A stretch of 64,000 bases of DNA from Sinotaia quadrata (GCA_028829895.1 CM054180.1:108863635-108927634); one strand, 5' to 3'; numbered from the stretch's first letter, positions 35,801 through 44,390 are shown. Notes: a model not told the origin generated them from the letters alone. Program-made: numbers and translations.

Positions 35801-37130
35801 ACAAGTGCTGAAATTGTCGGGAAATCCACTAATGTTAGATACTATTACTTCAAGTACTAGAAAAGACCAAGTATCTCTCGTCAGTATTGACCTATCACGT
35901 GTAATGATACCGGAAATAAGTAGTTCACTCTTGAAAGGAATGTCTGGACTAAAAGAACTTAATCTTTCCCAAACGGAACTGTCTATCATTCACTCGGGAT
36001 TCCTGACTAATTTGGCAAGCCTTACGGAGCTCGACTTACGGCATAACCCCCTCAATACAGTCCCACTGGACGAATTAAAACATATGACCTCCCTTCGGGC
36101 ACTTTGGTCACATGACTTCAAATTATGCTGTCCTGGCATTTCCCCGAACAGTTTAGCGTCTCTTAACTGTTTTGGTCCGACCAATGAGATTTCATCTTGT
36201 ACACATCTCTTAAAATCTTCTTTATTCCGTGTTTTACTTTGGGTCATAGCGATCCTAGCGCTGTTTGGAAATGGAGTCAGTTTTTGCATCCATTTAAAGT
36301 GTGGACGAGAGTTTCTCTCTGCCCCTTCTGTTTTCATTATTACGTCATTTCTGGCGCAGTTCCTGATCGGTATTTGTCTGGTCATCGTCGGGGTTGCAGA
36401 CCTCCTTTTTCAAGGTCATTATGCGTTGTACGACAACCAATGGAAGCAAAGCGCTGCCTGCCGTGTTGTTAGATTTGTGTTCCTTACTGTTAGCCAAGTG
36501 TTGGCATTCAATATAGCTATTTTAACTCTTAATAATATTCTTTGTTTCGCAGACAACTCGTTCCTTTCTAAGAGGAATCCGACATTGTTGTCATGTGCAG
36601 TATTATGGGCAATCTCTGTGGGACTATCTGCTCCTAGTCTTGCGAAGACGGCGTCAAACTGGGAACTCTATAGAATGGCTGGTGTCTGCATCCCAATTCC
36701 CCTCGACATGGCAACGCTTAATATCCATGCTCCTTCTGTGGTTACTTCTTCTGTGGTTATTATTCTCATTCTGAATTTCGTTTTGTTTCTTTTGGTGATT
36801 TTGGGGCAGACGGCTGTCTTTATAACAGTCTGCTACGTGGAAAGAACCACTACTCGGCCACAAACACCAGAGCGTGTGACGTTTCAGAATTTGACCAGTA
36901 TCATTCTGTTCACTGCAGGAAGTTACTTAATGACAAGCTGCTTATTTTATTTTATTCTCTCAGGCAGATTAAGTTCTAATGACATTAATATAGGCCTCTC
37001 TTTTTTTCTCATTCCTCTTAACTCAGCAATTAACCCGATATTATACATTCTGAAAGTTCAGCAACTGAGACGAAAGCGCGCCGAGGAAAGGCGCCTTGCA
37101 GTCCTACTGCAGCGGCAAATGAAATTGTGA
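32895..37130 (+). CDS. GRL101-like LDLa/C-type lectin/LRR 7TM receptor, motif-deficient paralog (receptor gene 1)
   Basis: One uninterrupted 1411-aa frame. Layout: hydrophobic signal region (about 8-28), low-similarity N-terminus with remnants of a 19-residue repeat (best at 166-179, HQSHAQLSADDVIK), CUB-like region (about 315-427), LDLa (435-464), C-type lectin-like domain (471-604, no EPN/QPD or WND calcium site), LDLa repeats at 682-710, 715-749, 789-824 and 829-863, LRR N-cap CPDNCTC (866-872), LRRs, C-cap from C1078, and 7TM from about 1109. This order is that of the snail receptor GRL101 and resembles relaxin-receptor-type LGRs (family knowledge). Several core GPCR residues are missing: Q1155 in place of the TM2 Asp, N1213-N1214-I1215 in place of DR(Y/F), and LMTS at 1345-1348 where CWFP lies. 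The N-P-I-L-Y motif (1380-1384) and the extracellular Cys pair remain. G-protein signalling is therefore doubtful; binding, decoy or dimer roles are inference. The second ATG at 32916 is an alternative start. Confidence 0.92.
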   Translation: MHVYTRSMYPYTPTFLHVAVFCCHVIAVQNRQTVAETNKATLPIFGADEYTIIGTRGITSGKLDLRGVLTGNDENTENSGTDVYVTEGALETSDRATVYTHIASFVIDRYLYAQPVPDDITSRIPSTYKCYAHTVPDDIITSLTAEYQRNIKILTDDASTSLVTYHQSHAQLSADDVIKCLKSRSHIHLIVETGRIEMDISANILDMFVVPKQCYISVAVPSGNIIRFDSERFEWLWHRATFIVIDGEDLHSKELAAIACTDFGIVFRNVFSFSNFVLIKISVGILLDSLVLMIENKINVHLRLEAVDETVRPRMEVKYLSPKRGYVHSPFYGNSLAFMANLDEWVDIRFSQIKAVMISLEQVSLETDDSISLYGSYHPHEKIQPEMQVLHNMSFLRCNFKTGIFKRRVSGFKMLFSLHDEHEIPEKLPSGLWNCSVSHFVNFLHHLWCNLKRECENGEDERGCPYTSAACGGNIAYGKSCYTYNIADDSLSWFDARDVCEKSGGHLATLNSFAEWQAVNKALDYRRSYNFFYIGLTGSSLGFPSYYQGLLQWTDRTVAYYYNFRPSSLIVRGVCTSVSKRQTDSDMTAFYIDCNEALNKEFVCEHDVKTGDFDSEENGLSKFTSLGVNVSSVWSGRERYVECPERHKTHDFLSCDVQSACFANSYTVICESPIIQVPAFRCDNHFETVPYTLVCNFVKDCTDGSDESFCVYSECAQYERKCKNGKCVHYTAFCDNVNDCFDLTDEKDCEGRNIKANAVRSPVPLPPVIILQNSNGRLMTQKMTTEDTCPDSHFLCASDAYCLPVYLRCNGVYDCPGHEDESGCGRYTCPGFYRCRASRVCLHVSHVCDGIFQCPLYDDEILCQLTCPDNCTCLGMAFTCAGQFQHTGHSEVRYLDLNTNCHALENIKMSLKNSMLIYLSLRNCHLTNINLAVLLSNAKFYNLRILDLSDNDLLYFTRIFDTLSLTSNLQVLKLSGNPLMLDTITSSTRKDQVSLVSIDLSRVMIPEISSSLLKGMSGLKELNLSQTELSIIHSGFLTNLASLTELDLRHNPLNTVPLDELKHMTSLRALWSHDFKLCCPGISPNSLASLNCFGPTNEISSCTHLLKSSLFRVLLWVIAILALFGNGVSFCIHLKCGREFLSAPSVFIITSFLAQFLIGICLVIVGVADLLFQGHYALYDNQWKQSAACRVVRFVFLTVSQVLAFNIAILTLNNILCFADNSFLSKRNPTLLSCAVLWAISVGLSAPSLAKTASNWELYRMAGVCIPIPLDMATLNIHAPSVVTSSVVIILILNFVLFLLVILGQTAVFITVCYVERTTTRPQTPERVTFQNLTSIILFTAGSYLMTSCLFYFILSGRLSSNDINIGLSFFLIPLNSAINPILYILKVQQLRRKRAEERRLAVLLQRQMKL

Positions 37131-37453
37131 CATGCACCCATTTGTTACTGGTTATGATGATTATTATTACTATTAATTATCCATAACTAATTACAAGTGA
37201 TCGGAAATCAATTAATTTATAGTTATTAATAATTCTCCCACAAGACCAACATGTCTCTTACTTGGCGGATTATAAGGGGGTTGTAAAAATTATTTACACA
37301 ATAATAAGTTAGACGTTTTACCGTCACAATATTTTCATGGGTGGAAACTTCTAACTATAGGTGTAACAAAATCCGTCTGTAGCTATAATTAATGAGACCC
37401 CATCTACCCACTGTCACAGCAACTTATAGTTTTAATATATATGCAAGAAGGTT

Positions 37454-37459
37454 AATAAA
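37454..37459 (+). terminator. Putative poly(A) signal of receptor gene 1
   Basis: AATAAA about 324 nt after the stop codon, the first canonical hexamer downstream of the gene. Confidence 0.5.
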
Positions 37460-37510
37460 ATTAACATTAAATGTATTGAATCAACAATCAAATATACAAA
37501 ATTTGAATAT

Positions 37511-37605
37511 AATGAGTGTGTAACGTTTATTCAGATATTGTTGTGCATTAGTGTCAAAGTCAACACTCTTTTTAACAATATCTGAATAAACGTTACACAC
37601 TCATT
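37511..37605. repeat. Perfect 32-bp inverted repeat with 31-nt loop
   Basis: The left arm 37511-37542 (AATGAGTGTGTAACGTTTAT...) and right arm 37574-37605 (...ATAAACGTTACACACTCATT) are exact reverse complements. A transcript would form a 32-bp uninterrupted stem. It lies about 50 bp after the poly(A) signal of receptor gene 1. It may be a fold-back transposon remnant or a hairpin RNA; the sequence does not decide. Confidence 0.9.
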
Positions 37606-38087
37606 CAATTTATTCTAGCATATACATCAGCAGCCAAATTAGGATATATTTATGAAGTTCATAGATATAGTTTCATCATAGGAATGAGAGTGGAATATAG
37701 AGAGATAATTATAGTAAATGTACATAATCTTTTCAAAGATGGCAGAATTCACTGGTGCATGTTCACAATCACGTGGTTTGCAAAAGTCACTTTCTGCCTT
37801 ATTAAATGACAGTCCAACGTACACCTTGTAAGCATTCTCCATTTCGAATTATAGATCAATAGCAATCATGTACGAAATATTTCCAGACTGGTTTTAATTA
37901 CAACAAGTTAAACATACTTAAAATGGTTTGATTATATATATATCAGGCTTGCACGCAATCATACAAGTGTACAAACAAAAGAGCCGTTGCTGTGGTAACA
38001 GAGTGCGTGTATTTACGAAATGTTCTTATAAATGAAATGGATGAAATACCAAAAGCAGTGTGTCAATCAGTTCAATTTTATAAAATC
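37606..38087. other. Unique DNA between the receptors
   Basis: A minus-strand frame at 37639-37842 starts MENAYKVYVGLSFNK and contains two Cys, with coding-like composition. No family was recognised and no splice context decides it. Confidence 0.25.
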
Positions 38088-38425
38088 ATAAGAGGGTTAA
38101 GGCATTGTAATAGCCAATTAATGACAAAATGCGTGTGTAATCATAAGATGTTTAGGGCCCTGTAATGGCCAATTAATGACAAAATGCGTGTGTAATCATA
38201 AGATGTTTAGGGCATTGTAATAGCCAATTAATGACAAAATGCGTGTGTAATCATAAGATGTTTAGGGCATTGTAATAGCCAATTAATGACAAAATGCGTG
38301 TGTAATCATAAGATGTTTAGGGCCCTGTAATGGCCAATTAATGACAAAATGCGTGTGTAATCATACGATGTTTAGGGCATTGTAATAGCCAATTAATGAC
38401 AAAATGCGTGTGTAATCATAAAACA
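38088..38425. repeat. 55-bp minisatellite between the receptor genes, six copies
   Basis: The unit contains CAATTAATGACAAAATGCGT followed by GTGTAATCATAAGATGTTTA. Two subtypes (GCATTGTAATAGCC and GCCCTGTAATGGCC) alternate in the order A-B-A-A-B-A, which suggests duplication of multi-unit blocks. Confidence 0.95.
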
Positions 38426-38606
38426 TCAAAAGTGATAAATTAGTATTTCTATCGACATAACAACAAATGGATTTAAACGTTGTGTCATATTATCTAAACT
38501 CGTATTAATAAAATTGTCTTCTTACGTTTGTTTTATTAGATGAACACGTTCAGTATCTTGCAATGAACATACTTTTGTTGTCAATGTTTTTTCGAAGTAT
38601 GTATAA
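38425..38606. other. AT-rich DNA, nothing recognised
   Basis: No repeat or coding signature was seen. Confidence 0.35.
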
Positions 38607-38751
38607 GTAAATAACATTGCTTGAGAGAGCTAGCTAACAGCGCTATGTCGTATTTGCTAAGTGACGTCATATACGAGTAAATAACATTGCTTACATTAGT
38701 TTGAGAGAGCTAGCTAACAGTGTTATGTCGTATTTGCTAAGTGACGTCATT
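38607..38751 (+). promoter_or_regulatory. Duplicated block of about 65 bp with CRE octamers upstream of receptor gene 2
   Basis: A segment (GTAAATAACATTGCTT...GAGAGAGCTAGCTAACAG...TATTTGCTAAGTGACGTCAT) occurs twice. Each copy ends in the consensus cAMP-response element TGACGTCA (38662-38669 and 38742-38749). The blocks lie about 250-400 bp upstream of the putative 5' UTR exon of receptor gene 2. The regulatory role is inference, as the transcription start is unknown. Confidence 0.4.
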
Positions 38752-39001
38752 ATGGTCTCTTTCTAATGCCCACTTACTCAATGTTATATAAATTCACTTT
38801 TCGTTTTAAAACGATAAAAAAAAAAAATACCGCTTTCTTTATCAAAACAAGTGATGAATATTATTTTAGGCACATACCAATATACCATTTGTTAGGCTTG
38901 CACAAATAGATATCGTGAGATATGTAAGTCCTAAAAAAATTATGTGTAAAATAAAATACGAACATAATGACTTTCGCTTCGATTTATAATGTACATTTCA
39001 G

Positions 39002-39440
39002 TCCATCCACGGACGTGCATACTCATTCGTAACGGACAATCGCTCGCGCAGTTTAGCCTGCATTGGATGATTCAGCCAGTGGACCGCATCAGCGACCCAA
39101 AGTGGACATCTAACCTGACCACGTGAACGCCTCTATTAATGAAGGCGAGCGGAAAGATTGACCAAACGATCGAGAAGACTAATGAAGTGAGCGGAAAGAG
39201 TTATCAAAGTGGACAACGTAACTGTGAACTCTTGTTCAGAGGAAGACTGCTCATAATCATCGGGAATGAAATCATTAATTGATTTTTTCTGTTAAGACTT
39301 TCAACGCCTCCTTGAAACTGTCAGAATTAATTTTAATTTGGAATGAGCAACAGATACAATTAACGTCATTGAACATTTTAATTCTTTGTGTTTTAGTCAC
39401 TATACCAAGACACGGTTCAGTTAAGCAAAAAAGAAAAAAA
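39002..39440 (+). other. Putative 5' UTR part of the receptor gene 2 exon
   Basis: GTACATTTCAG at 38991-39001 is a plausible acceptor. The DNA after it is clearly GC-richer than its surroundings and runs to the ATG. The open frame continues upstream to 39279 but contains no ATG before 39441, its apparent start being a TTG. Confidence 0.45.
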
Positions 39441-42400
39441 ATGAAGAACATTCATTTGGTGACGTTCATGTTAGTTGCCACTTCCCTTAGGCATTACCCT
39501 GTTCCTTTACACAGATTTAACTTTTTATCCCAAACTACACCAACCATTGTAACAATGATTGTCATGGGGATCGAAAGCTTCGCGATGCCCACGATGGAAG
39601 ATGTAGATGAAGAATTTGCTGATGCAGGTAGTTTTAAAGATGAAAACTTTATAGAATCAGTTTTACAAAACACGCGTGGCCAGTCACATAGCTTAGGAAA
39701 GCGATCACTCTACATCGAATACATTGAGTATTTGTCACGCACTACAGAACACTCGTCACACAGCAAAAAACATATCTTAAAATACACACGTAACACATCA
39801 GACAACTCAATTTTAAGCCCAAGCAACGCTCCACAAAACTTACATCATAAGTCAAAGGAGACAGAGCAAAAATTAGTCAACGTTGAAAACACATTGCACA
39901 ATAAGTCAAACGAGACAGAGCAGGAATTAGTCAACGTTGAAAACACATTGCACAATAAGTCAAACGAGACAGAGCAGGAATTAGTCAACGTTGAAAACAC
40001 ATTGCACAATAAATCAAACGAAATAGAGCAGGAATTAGTCAACGTTGAAAACACATTGCACAAACATGAACTCTCATCCATGTCACGCAATTTTGATGAT
40101 AGACTGAGAGATATTTCATACACTGACCATTCTAATCAATCTCATTCTATCGCCTCTCCTAGTGACGTCATGTCATATACTGAATCTCCTAATCAATCAC
40201 ACGCTTTCACCTCTCCTAGTGACATCACATCATATACTGAATCTCCTAATCAATCACACGTTTTCATATCTCCTAGTGACGTCAAGTCAAATACTGAAAC
40301 TCCTAATCACTCGCACTTTATCATCTCTCCTAGTGACATCACACCATATGCTGAATCTCCTAATCAATCACACGTTTTCATCTCTCCTAGTGACGTCAAG
40401 TCAAATACTGAAACTCATAATCAATCGCACGCTTTCATCTCTCCTAGTGACGTCAAGTTAATTACTGAAACTCCTAATCAATCACACGCTTTCATCTCTC
40501 CTAGTGACGTCACATCATTTACTGAATCTTCTCACCAATCGCACTTCTACATTTCCTCTAGTGACATCACTGATTGCATGAATTTAAAGCAACCCATCAG
40601 TCTAACAGCACTAAAAGCGACCATATCTCTCTCTCTAAATAATATTTCAAACGGAATTACTGGTATGAAAGCGACGTGGTTCAGGCCATTGCATTGCTCC
40701 ATCAGCATTACGTCACAAAATGGACAAATGTTATACGTGCAGTATCGAGTGCACGAGTTATCTAAGGTTTGTGAAATCAAGAAAGCATCTATTTGCATTT
40801 ATGTCGATGAAATCACGCCAAATTCTGTCCTCAAGCGCTTGAATGTATTTCCACAGTGCCACCAATGGATGCCACTCTCTTTTTTTTCTTCTCAAGGCAC
40901 GATCATCATTAAAATTGAATTATCAGGCGATGAGTCGTTTCCCTTGATGCTGATATTTATACAGGCTGCGGAGAGTGGCGATGTGTCCAGGCCACATCTA
41001 CAGGTGACGCATCTCACGTCACTAAAGGGTTACGTGCAGTCACCTGGCTTCGGCAGAGAGTCAGAGGACCTTCCTGTCTTTGAGGATTGGGCCGAGCTGA
41101 AGGTGCCTCATGACCACATGATTATGTGGAGCTTTCGACGTTATTTCTCTCCAGCTGTGTGTTTGCAGGCATCTCTCAGGGTGGAGGGTTTCACCTATTC
41201 CGAAATTACTTTTCGTTCAGATTCTTGCGACTATACTTGGTCTCTGATTAATGTTTACCAAGGAGACAAAGTCCGAATTACCGCCAAAATTTTAAAGACC
41301 CAACTACCCAGAAAAGTCGAGTTCGAGCTGTTGTTTTCTTTTCACGAAAAAGCTTCACTACCAGAAAAGCTAATTACGGGTAAGTGGAACTGTTCCGTTC
41401 CGTATTTTAACACTTTCCAGGATCACGTGATGTGTAATTTAGAGCGTGAGTGTGAGAATGGCGAGGACGAAGCTGTGTGTCCGTACCTCAATGCAGAATG
41501 CGGAGAGAACATCGCTTTCGCTGGTCATTGCTACGTGTACGCACGCTCCAACTTCACAATCTCATGGGGTGTTGCCGCTGAGAAGTGCACGTCATTTGGG
41601 GGCTACCTGGCGAGCTTCAACTCCATCAAAGAATGGCAGGGCATCGTCAAAATTTTAAGCATGGGGCGTTTGGACGTGAATGTTTACGTCGGTCTCAAAG
41701 CAGAAGGATATTTTAAATCACTCGAACTGTATGGGAGAACTGCCAAATGGGTAGACAACTCAATAGCGTACTATGCAGAGACTTTTACTCATTTATTCAA
41801 TGGGGAATGTTCTCTTCTGCCAGATTTCGATTTCTACCCAACACTAGAAACATGTAATTGCCTAATAAATTTTGCTAATCATTTTATGTGTGAGTTGAAT
41901 GCTCCGGGGGTGATTGAACCAACAAATGAGAGGCCTGTCCAAGCCCCAATACAGCTGTTTAAAAGTCCAAACTGGTCTGCTAACATCAGCAGCTTGGTAT
42001 GCCGAGGCGGACATCGAACACACGAGTTCTTAGCGTGTCATGACCGAACTTCGTGTCTGGATGACAGTCAGTCATTGCAGTGCGTGCCTTCCATGCAGGC
42101 GTTTGTCTGTAACAATCCGGTGGAGTCGATACCTTACACTCTCGTCTGCGACTGTAAGCGTGATTGCCAGGACGGCTCTGACGAAAGTTTTTGTGAACTG
42201 ACGTCTGACAGGCCAGGCAGCAAGAAATGCCACAACGGGCAATGCATTTCCAAATTCTTGTTTTGTAACGGACAGAAAGAGTGTGATGATGGTTCTGACG
42301 AGTTTTTATGTCACATTGGAGTGTTTAGTCCACCCAAAACATCACGTCCACCATTTATAGTGTTCTTCAACACAACAGGTTACCACCTGGAAAAGTGGAC

Positions 42401-44240
42401 TGCTGCGAAGTCCTGTCCAGAAACTCACTTTCCATGTCCGGATGGAGAGTATTGCTTGCCTGTTTTCGTTCGTTGTAACGATGTCAACGATTGTCCAGAC
42501 CACGCAGATGAGGCAGATTGTGACGTGTACACATGTCCTGGATTCTATCGCTGCCGTGCTTCAAGAGTGTGCTTGCATGCCAGACACCTGTGTGATGGCG
42601 TATTCCAGTGTCCGCAGCATGATGACGAAATGCTGTGTCAACTGACGTGTCCTGTCAACTGCACGTGCTCCGGACTGTCCTTTACATGCACTGGTTACTT
42701 TCAAGCCTCAGATTACCCAGAACTGCGCTACCTTGATTCAGGTGGTCACGTTTTGGACCCCGGAAATTTGCTTCATCTCCGTTTCTTGGTATATCTCAAT
42801 TTTGCAAGAAGTGATCTACGAACGATTCCATTTTTAGATCTTCCTAATCTAAGAATATTAGACCTTTCACACAATAAGATCACCACTTTAAATGCCATAG
42901 CCTTACAAAAGGTCGGGAAACTTCAAACACTGCGCATGACAGGCAATCCTTTGATAATAGTCTCCCAAAAAGTACATGCGAATATACAACATAATGATTT
43001 GCACATTCTTGACCTGTCTTTTGTTGGAATGATACATTTTGATACAGACTACCTTCAGGATTTCCCGAACCTAAACATTCTGAACTTGTCATTCTGTGGA
43101 ATACGTAGCCTTAACGGCACGGGGTTTGGATATGTAAGAAATCTCAGGATAATTGATTTAAGAGGAAATCCAATATCAGAATTTCCTGTGAAAACGTTTC
43201 ATAATTTACACCTTTTAGAAAATATTTATGCCGATACTTTTAAGCTTTGCTGTCCAGATTTTTTGCCAGCTGGTTTTAAGGGAGATAATTGCTTTGCTCC
43301 GGTGAATGAACTCTCTTCGTGTGATGACCTCTTACAGGCCACCGAGTACAGGATTTGTTTATGGTTCTTTGCCTCACTGGCTATAGTTGGTAATAGTGGC
43401 AGCTTTGTATACAGGACATTTCTTCATGGAAACATGTGGAGATCAGGCTTCTCTCTTTTTGTCACCAACCTCAGCGTGGCAGATTTTCTTACTGGTGTTT
43501 ATCTGACCATTGTAGGGGCAGCAGATCTAACCTATCGCGGCATGTATGTGTATCATGACATCCAATGGAGGCACAGTTCCATCTGTCACTTAGCTGGCGC
43601 CCTTTCATTCTTGTCCAATAAAGTGTCAGCATTTTTTATTTGCCTCATTACTATTGACCGCTTTCTGGTCGTACATTTTCCTTTGAGTCACTTGCGTTTC
43701 CAAAAGTGGTCAGCACTCTTAGCATGCTCATTCGTATGGATTTTGGGAATATGCCTATCCATCATTCCCTTAGTCCCAGTGACGTCACACTGGCAATTTT
43801 ACAGCCAGACGAGCATTTGTATTCCGCTTCCAATCACCAGGGCCACGTTTCCAGGTCGTCAGTACTCCTTTGGCATCATGATTGTGCTCGACTTCATCTT
43901 GTTCCTCTTGATCGCACTGGGCCAAGTGTCCATCTTTGTTTCAATTCGAGGCAATGCTATGACCTTTGACACGACGAGGAAATCAAACGACTCTGTGGTT
44001 GCTCGTCGCTTGCTCTCGATTGTCATGGCGAACTTTCTGTGTTGGTTTCCTATCGGTCTCCTCGGGCTTTTGTCGTCCGTGGACATCCCCATTCCAGGGG
44101 AGATAAACGTGGGTATCGCGATATTCGTCCTTCCATTAAATTCAGTTTTGAATCCATTTCTGTACACGTTGAACATTTTGCAAGAAAAACACAAGAAGGT
44201 TAGAGAGAAAGCAATTATAGAACGTTTGCGAACAAAGTAA
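39441..44240 (+). CDS. GRL101-like LDLa/C-type lectin/LRR 7TM receptor with repeat-expanded N-terminus (receptor gene 2)
   Basis: One uninterrupted 1599-aa frame. I start at the ATG at 39441 (AAAAATGAAG context); the frame upstream opens only with TTG. Layout: hydrophobic start, four 18-residue repeats (about 136-207), eight 19-residue repeats (226-377) of the type SYTESPNQSHVFISPSDVK rich in N-glycosylation sequons, CUB-like region, LDLa (651-680), C-type lectin-like domain (687-817, no classical calcium-binding motif), LDLa at 890-918, 930-957 (shortened), 992-1027 and 1032-1066, LRR N-cap CPVNCTC, LRRs, and 7TM from about 1302. The class A motifs are complete: GN in TM1, LSVAD with D1348, D1406-R1407-F1408, C1534-W1535-F-P1537, and N1571-P-F-L-Y1575. 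It is a likely functional G-protein-coupled plasma-membrane receptor; ligand unknown. It is the tandem paralog of the gene ending 2.3 kb upstream, same strand and domain order. Confidence 0.93.
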   Translation: MKNIHLVTFMLVATSLRHYPVPLHRFNFLSQTTPTIVTMIVMGIESFAMPTMEDVDEEFADAGSFKDENFIESVLQNTRGQSHSLGKRSLYIEYIEYLSRTTEHSSHSKKHILKYTRNTSDNSILSPSNAPQNLHHKSKETEQKLVNVENTLHNKSNETEQELVNVENTLHNKSNETEQELVNVENTLHNKSNEIEQELVNVENTLHKHELSSMSRNFDDRLRDISYTDHSNQSHSIASPSDVMSYTESPNQSHAFTSPSDITSYTESPNQSHVFISPSDVKSNTETPNHSHFIISPSDITPYAESPNQSHVFISPSDVKSNTETHNQSHAFISPSDVKLITETPNQSHAFISPSDVTSFTESSHQSHFYISSSDITDCMNLKQPISLTALKATISLSLNNISNGITGMKATWFRPLHCSISITSQNGQMLYVQYRVHELSKVCEIKKASICIYVDEITPNSVLKRLNVFPQCHQWMPLSFFSSQGTIIIKIELSGDESFPLMLIFIQAAESGDVSRPHLQVTHLTSLKGYVQSPGFGRESEDLPVFEDWAELKVPHDHMIMWSFRRYFSPAVCLQASLRVEGFTYSEITFRSDSCDYTWSLINVYQGDKVRITAKILKTQLPRKVEFELLFSFHEKASLPEKLITGKWNCSVPYFNTFQDHVMCNLERECENGEDEAVCPYLNAECGENIAFAGHCYVYARSNFTISWGVAAEKCTSFGGYLASFNSIKEWQGIVKILSMGRLDVNVYVGLKAEGYFKSLELYGRTAKWVDNSIAYYAETFTHLFNGECSLLPDFDFYPTLETCNCLINFANHFMCELNAPGVIEPTNERPVQAPIQLFKSPNWSANISSLVCRGGHRTHEFLACHDRTSCLDDSQSLQCVPSMQAFVCNNPVESIPYTLVCDCKRDCQDGSDESFCELTSDRPGSKKCHNGQCISKFLFCNGQKECDDGSDEFLCHIGVFSPPKTSRPPFIVFFNTTGYHLEKWTAAKSCPETHFPCPDGEYCLPVFVRCNDVNDCPDHADEADCDVYTCPGFYRCRASRVCLHARHLCDGVFQCPQHDDEMLCQLTCPVNCTCSGLSFTCTGYFQASDYPELRYLDSGGHVLDPGNLLHLRFLVYLNFARSDLRTIPFLDLPNLRILDLSHNKITTLNAIALQKVGKLQTLRMTGNPLIIVSQKVHANIQHNDLHILDLSFVGMIHFDTDYLQDFPNLNILNLSFCGIRSLNGTGFGYVRNLRIIDLRGNPISEFPVKTFHNLHLLENIYADTFKLCCPDFLPAGFKGDNCFAPVNELSSCDDLLQATEYRICLWFFASLAIVGNSGSFVYRTFLHGNMWRSGFSLFVTNLSVADFLTGVYLTIVGAADLTYRGMYVYHDIQWRHSSICHLAGALSFLSNKVSAFFICLITIDRFLVVHFPLSHLRFQKWSALLACSFVWILGICLSIIPLVPVTSHWQFYSQTSICIPLPITRATFPGRQYSFGIMIVLDFILFLLIALGQVSIFVSIRGNAMTFDTTRKSNDSVVARRLLSIVMANFLCWFPIGLLGLLSSVDIPIPGEINVGIAIFVLPLNSVLNPFLYTLNILQEKHKKVREKAIIERLRTK
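39843..40062 (+). repeat. In-frame 54-bp coding repeat, four copies
   Basis: Encodes HNKSNETEQELVNVENTL-type units of 18 residues. The last three copies are nearly identical. NKS and NET are N-glycosylation sequons, giving up to two per unit. The Glu/Leu/Val spacing could form short helices. It lies in the extracellular N-terminus of receptor gene 2. Confidence 0.95.
40116..40571 (+). repeat. In-frame 57-bp coding repeat, eight copies
   Basis: Encodes eight 19-residue units around NQSHxFISPSDVxS. Seven of eight keep an N-x-S sequon (NQS or NHS). At the DNA level five copies contain the palindrome TGACGTCA. Confidence 0.95.
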
Positions 44241-44384
44241 TCTAGTTTTTTAAAGGTACATACTTTTGTGCTCTTGCCATTTTATTTTGTTATATATATC
44301 ACAGCACCACCTAGAAATGAAGCACTTATAGAACGAATGGAAACAGAGCACACAAAAAAACACGATCTGAAATCAAACATTTCT

Positions 44385-44390
44385 AATAAA
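44385..44390 (+). terminator. Putative poly(A) signal of receptor gene 2
   Basis: AATAAA 145 nt after the stop codon. A second AATAAA lies at 44501-44506. Confidence 0.5.

Noticed and set aside
39279..39440. 54-codon N-terminal extension of receptor gene 2
   Set aside because: The frame is open but opens at a TTG codon; the first ATG is at 39441, and the upstream part looks like 5' UTR.
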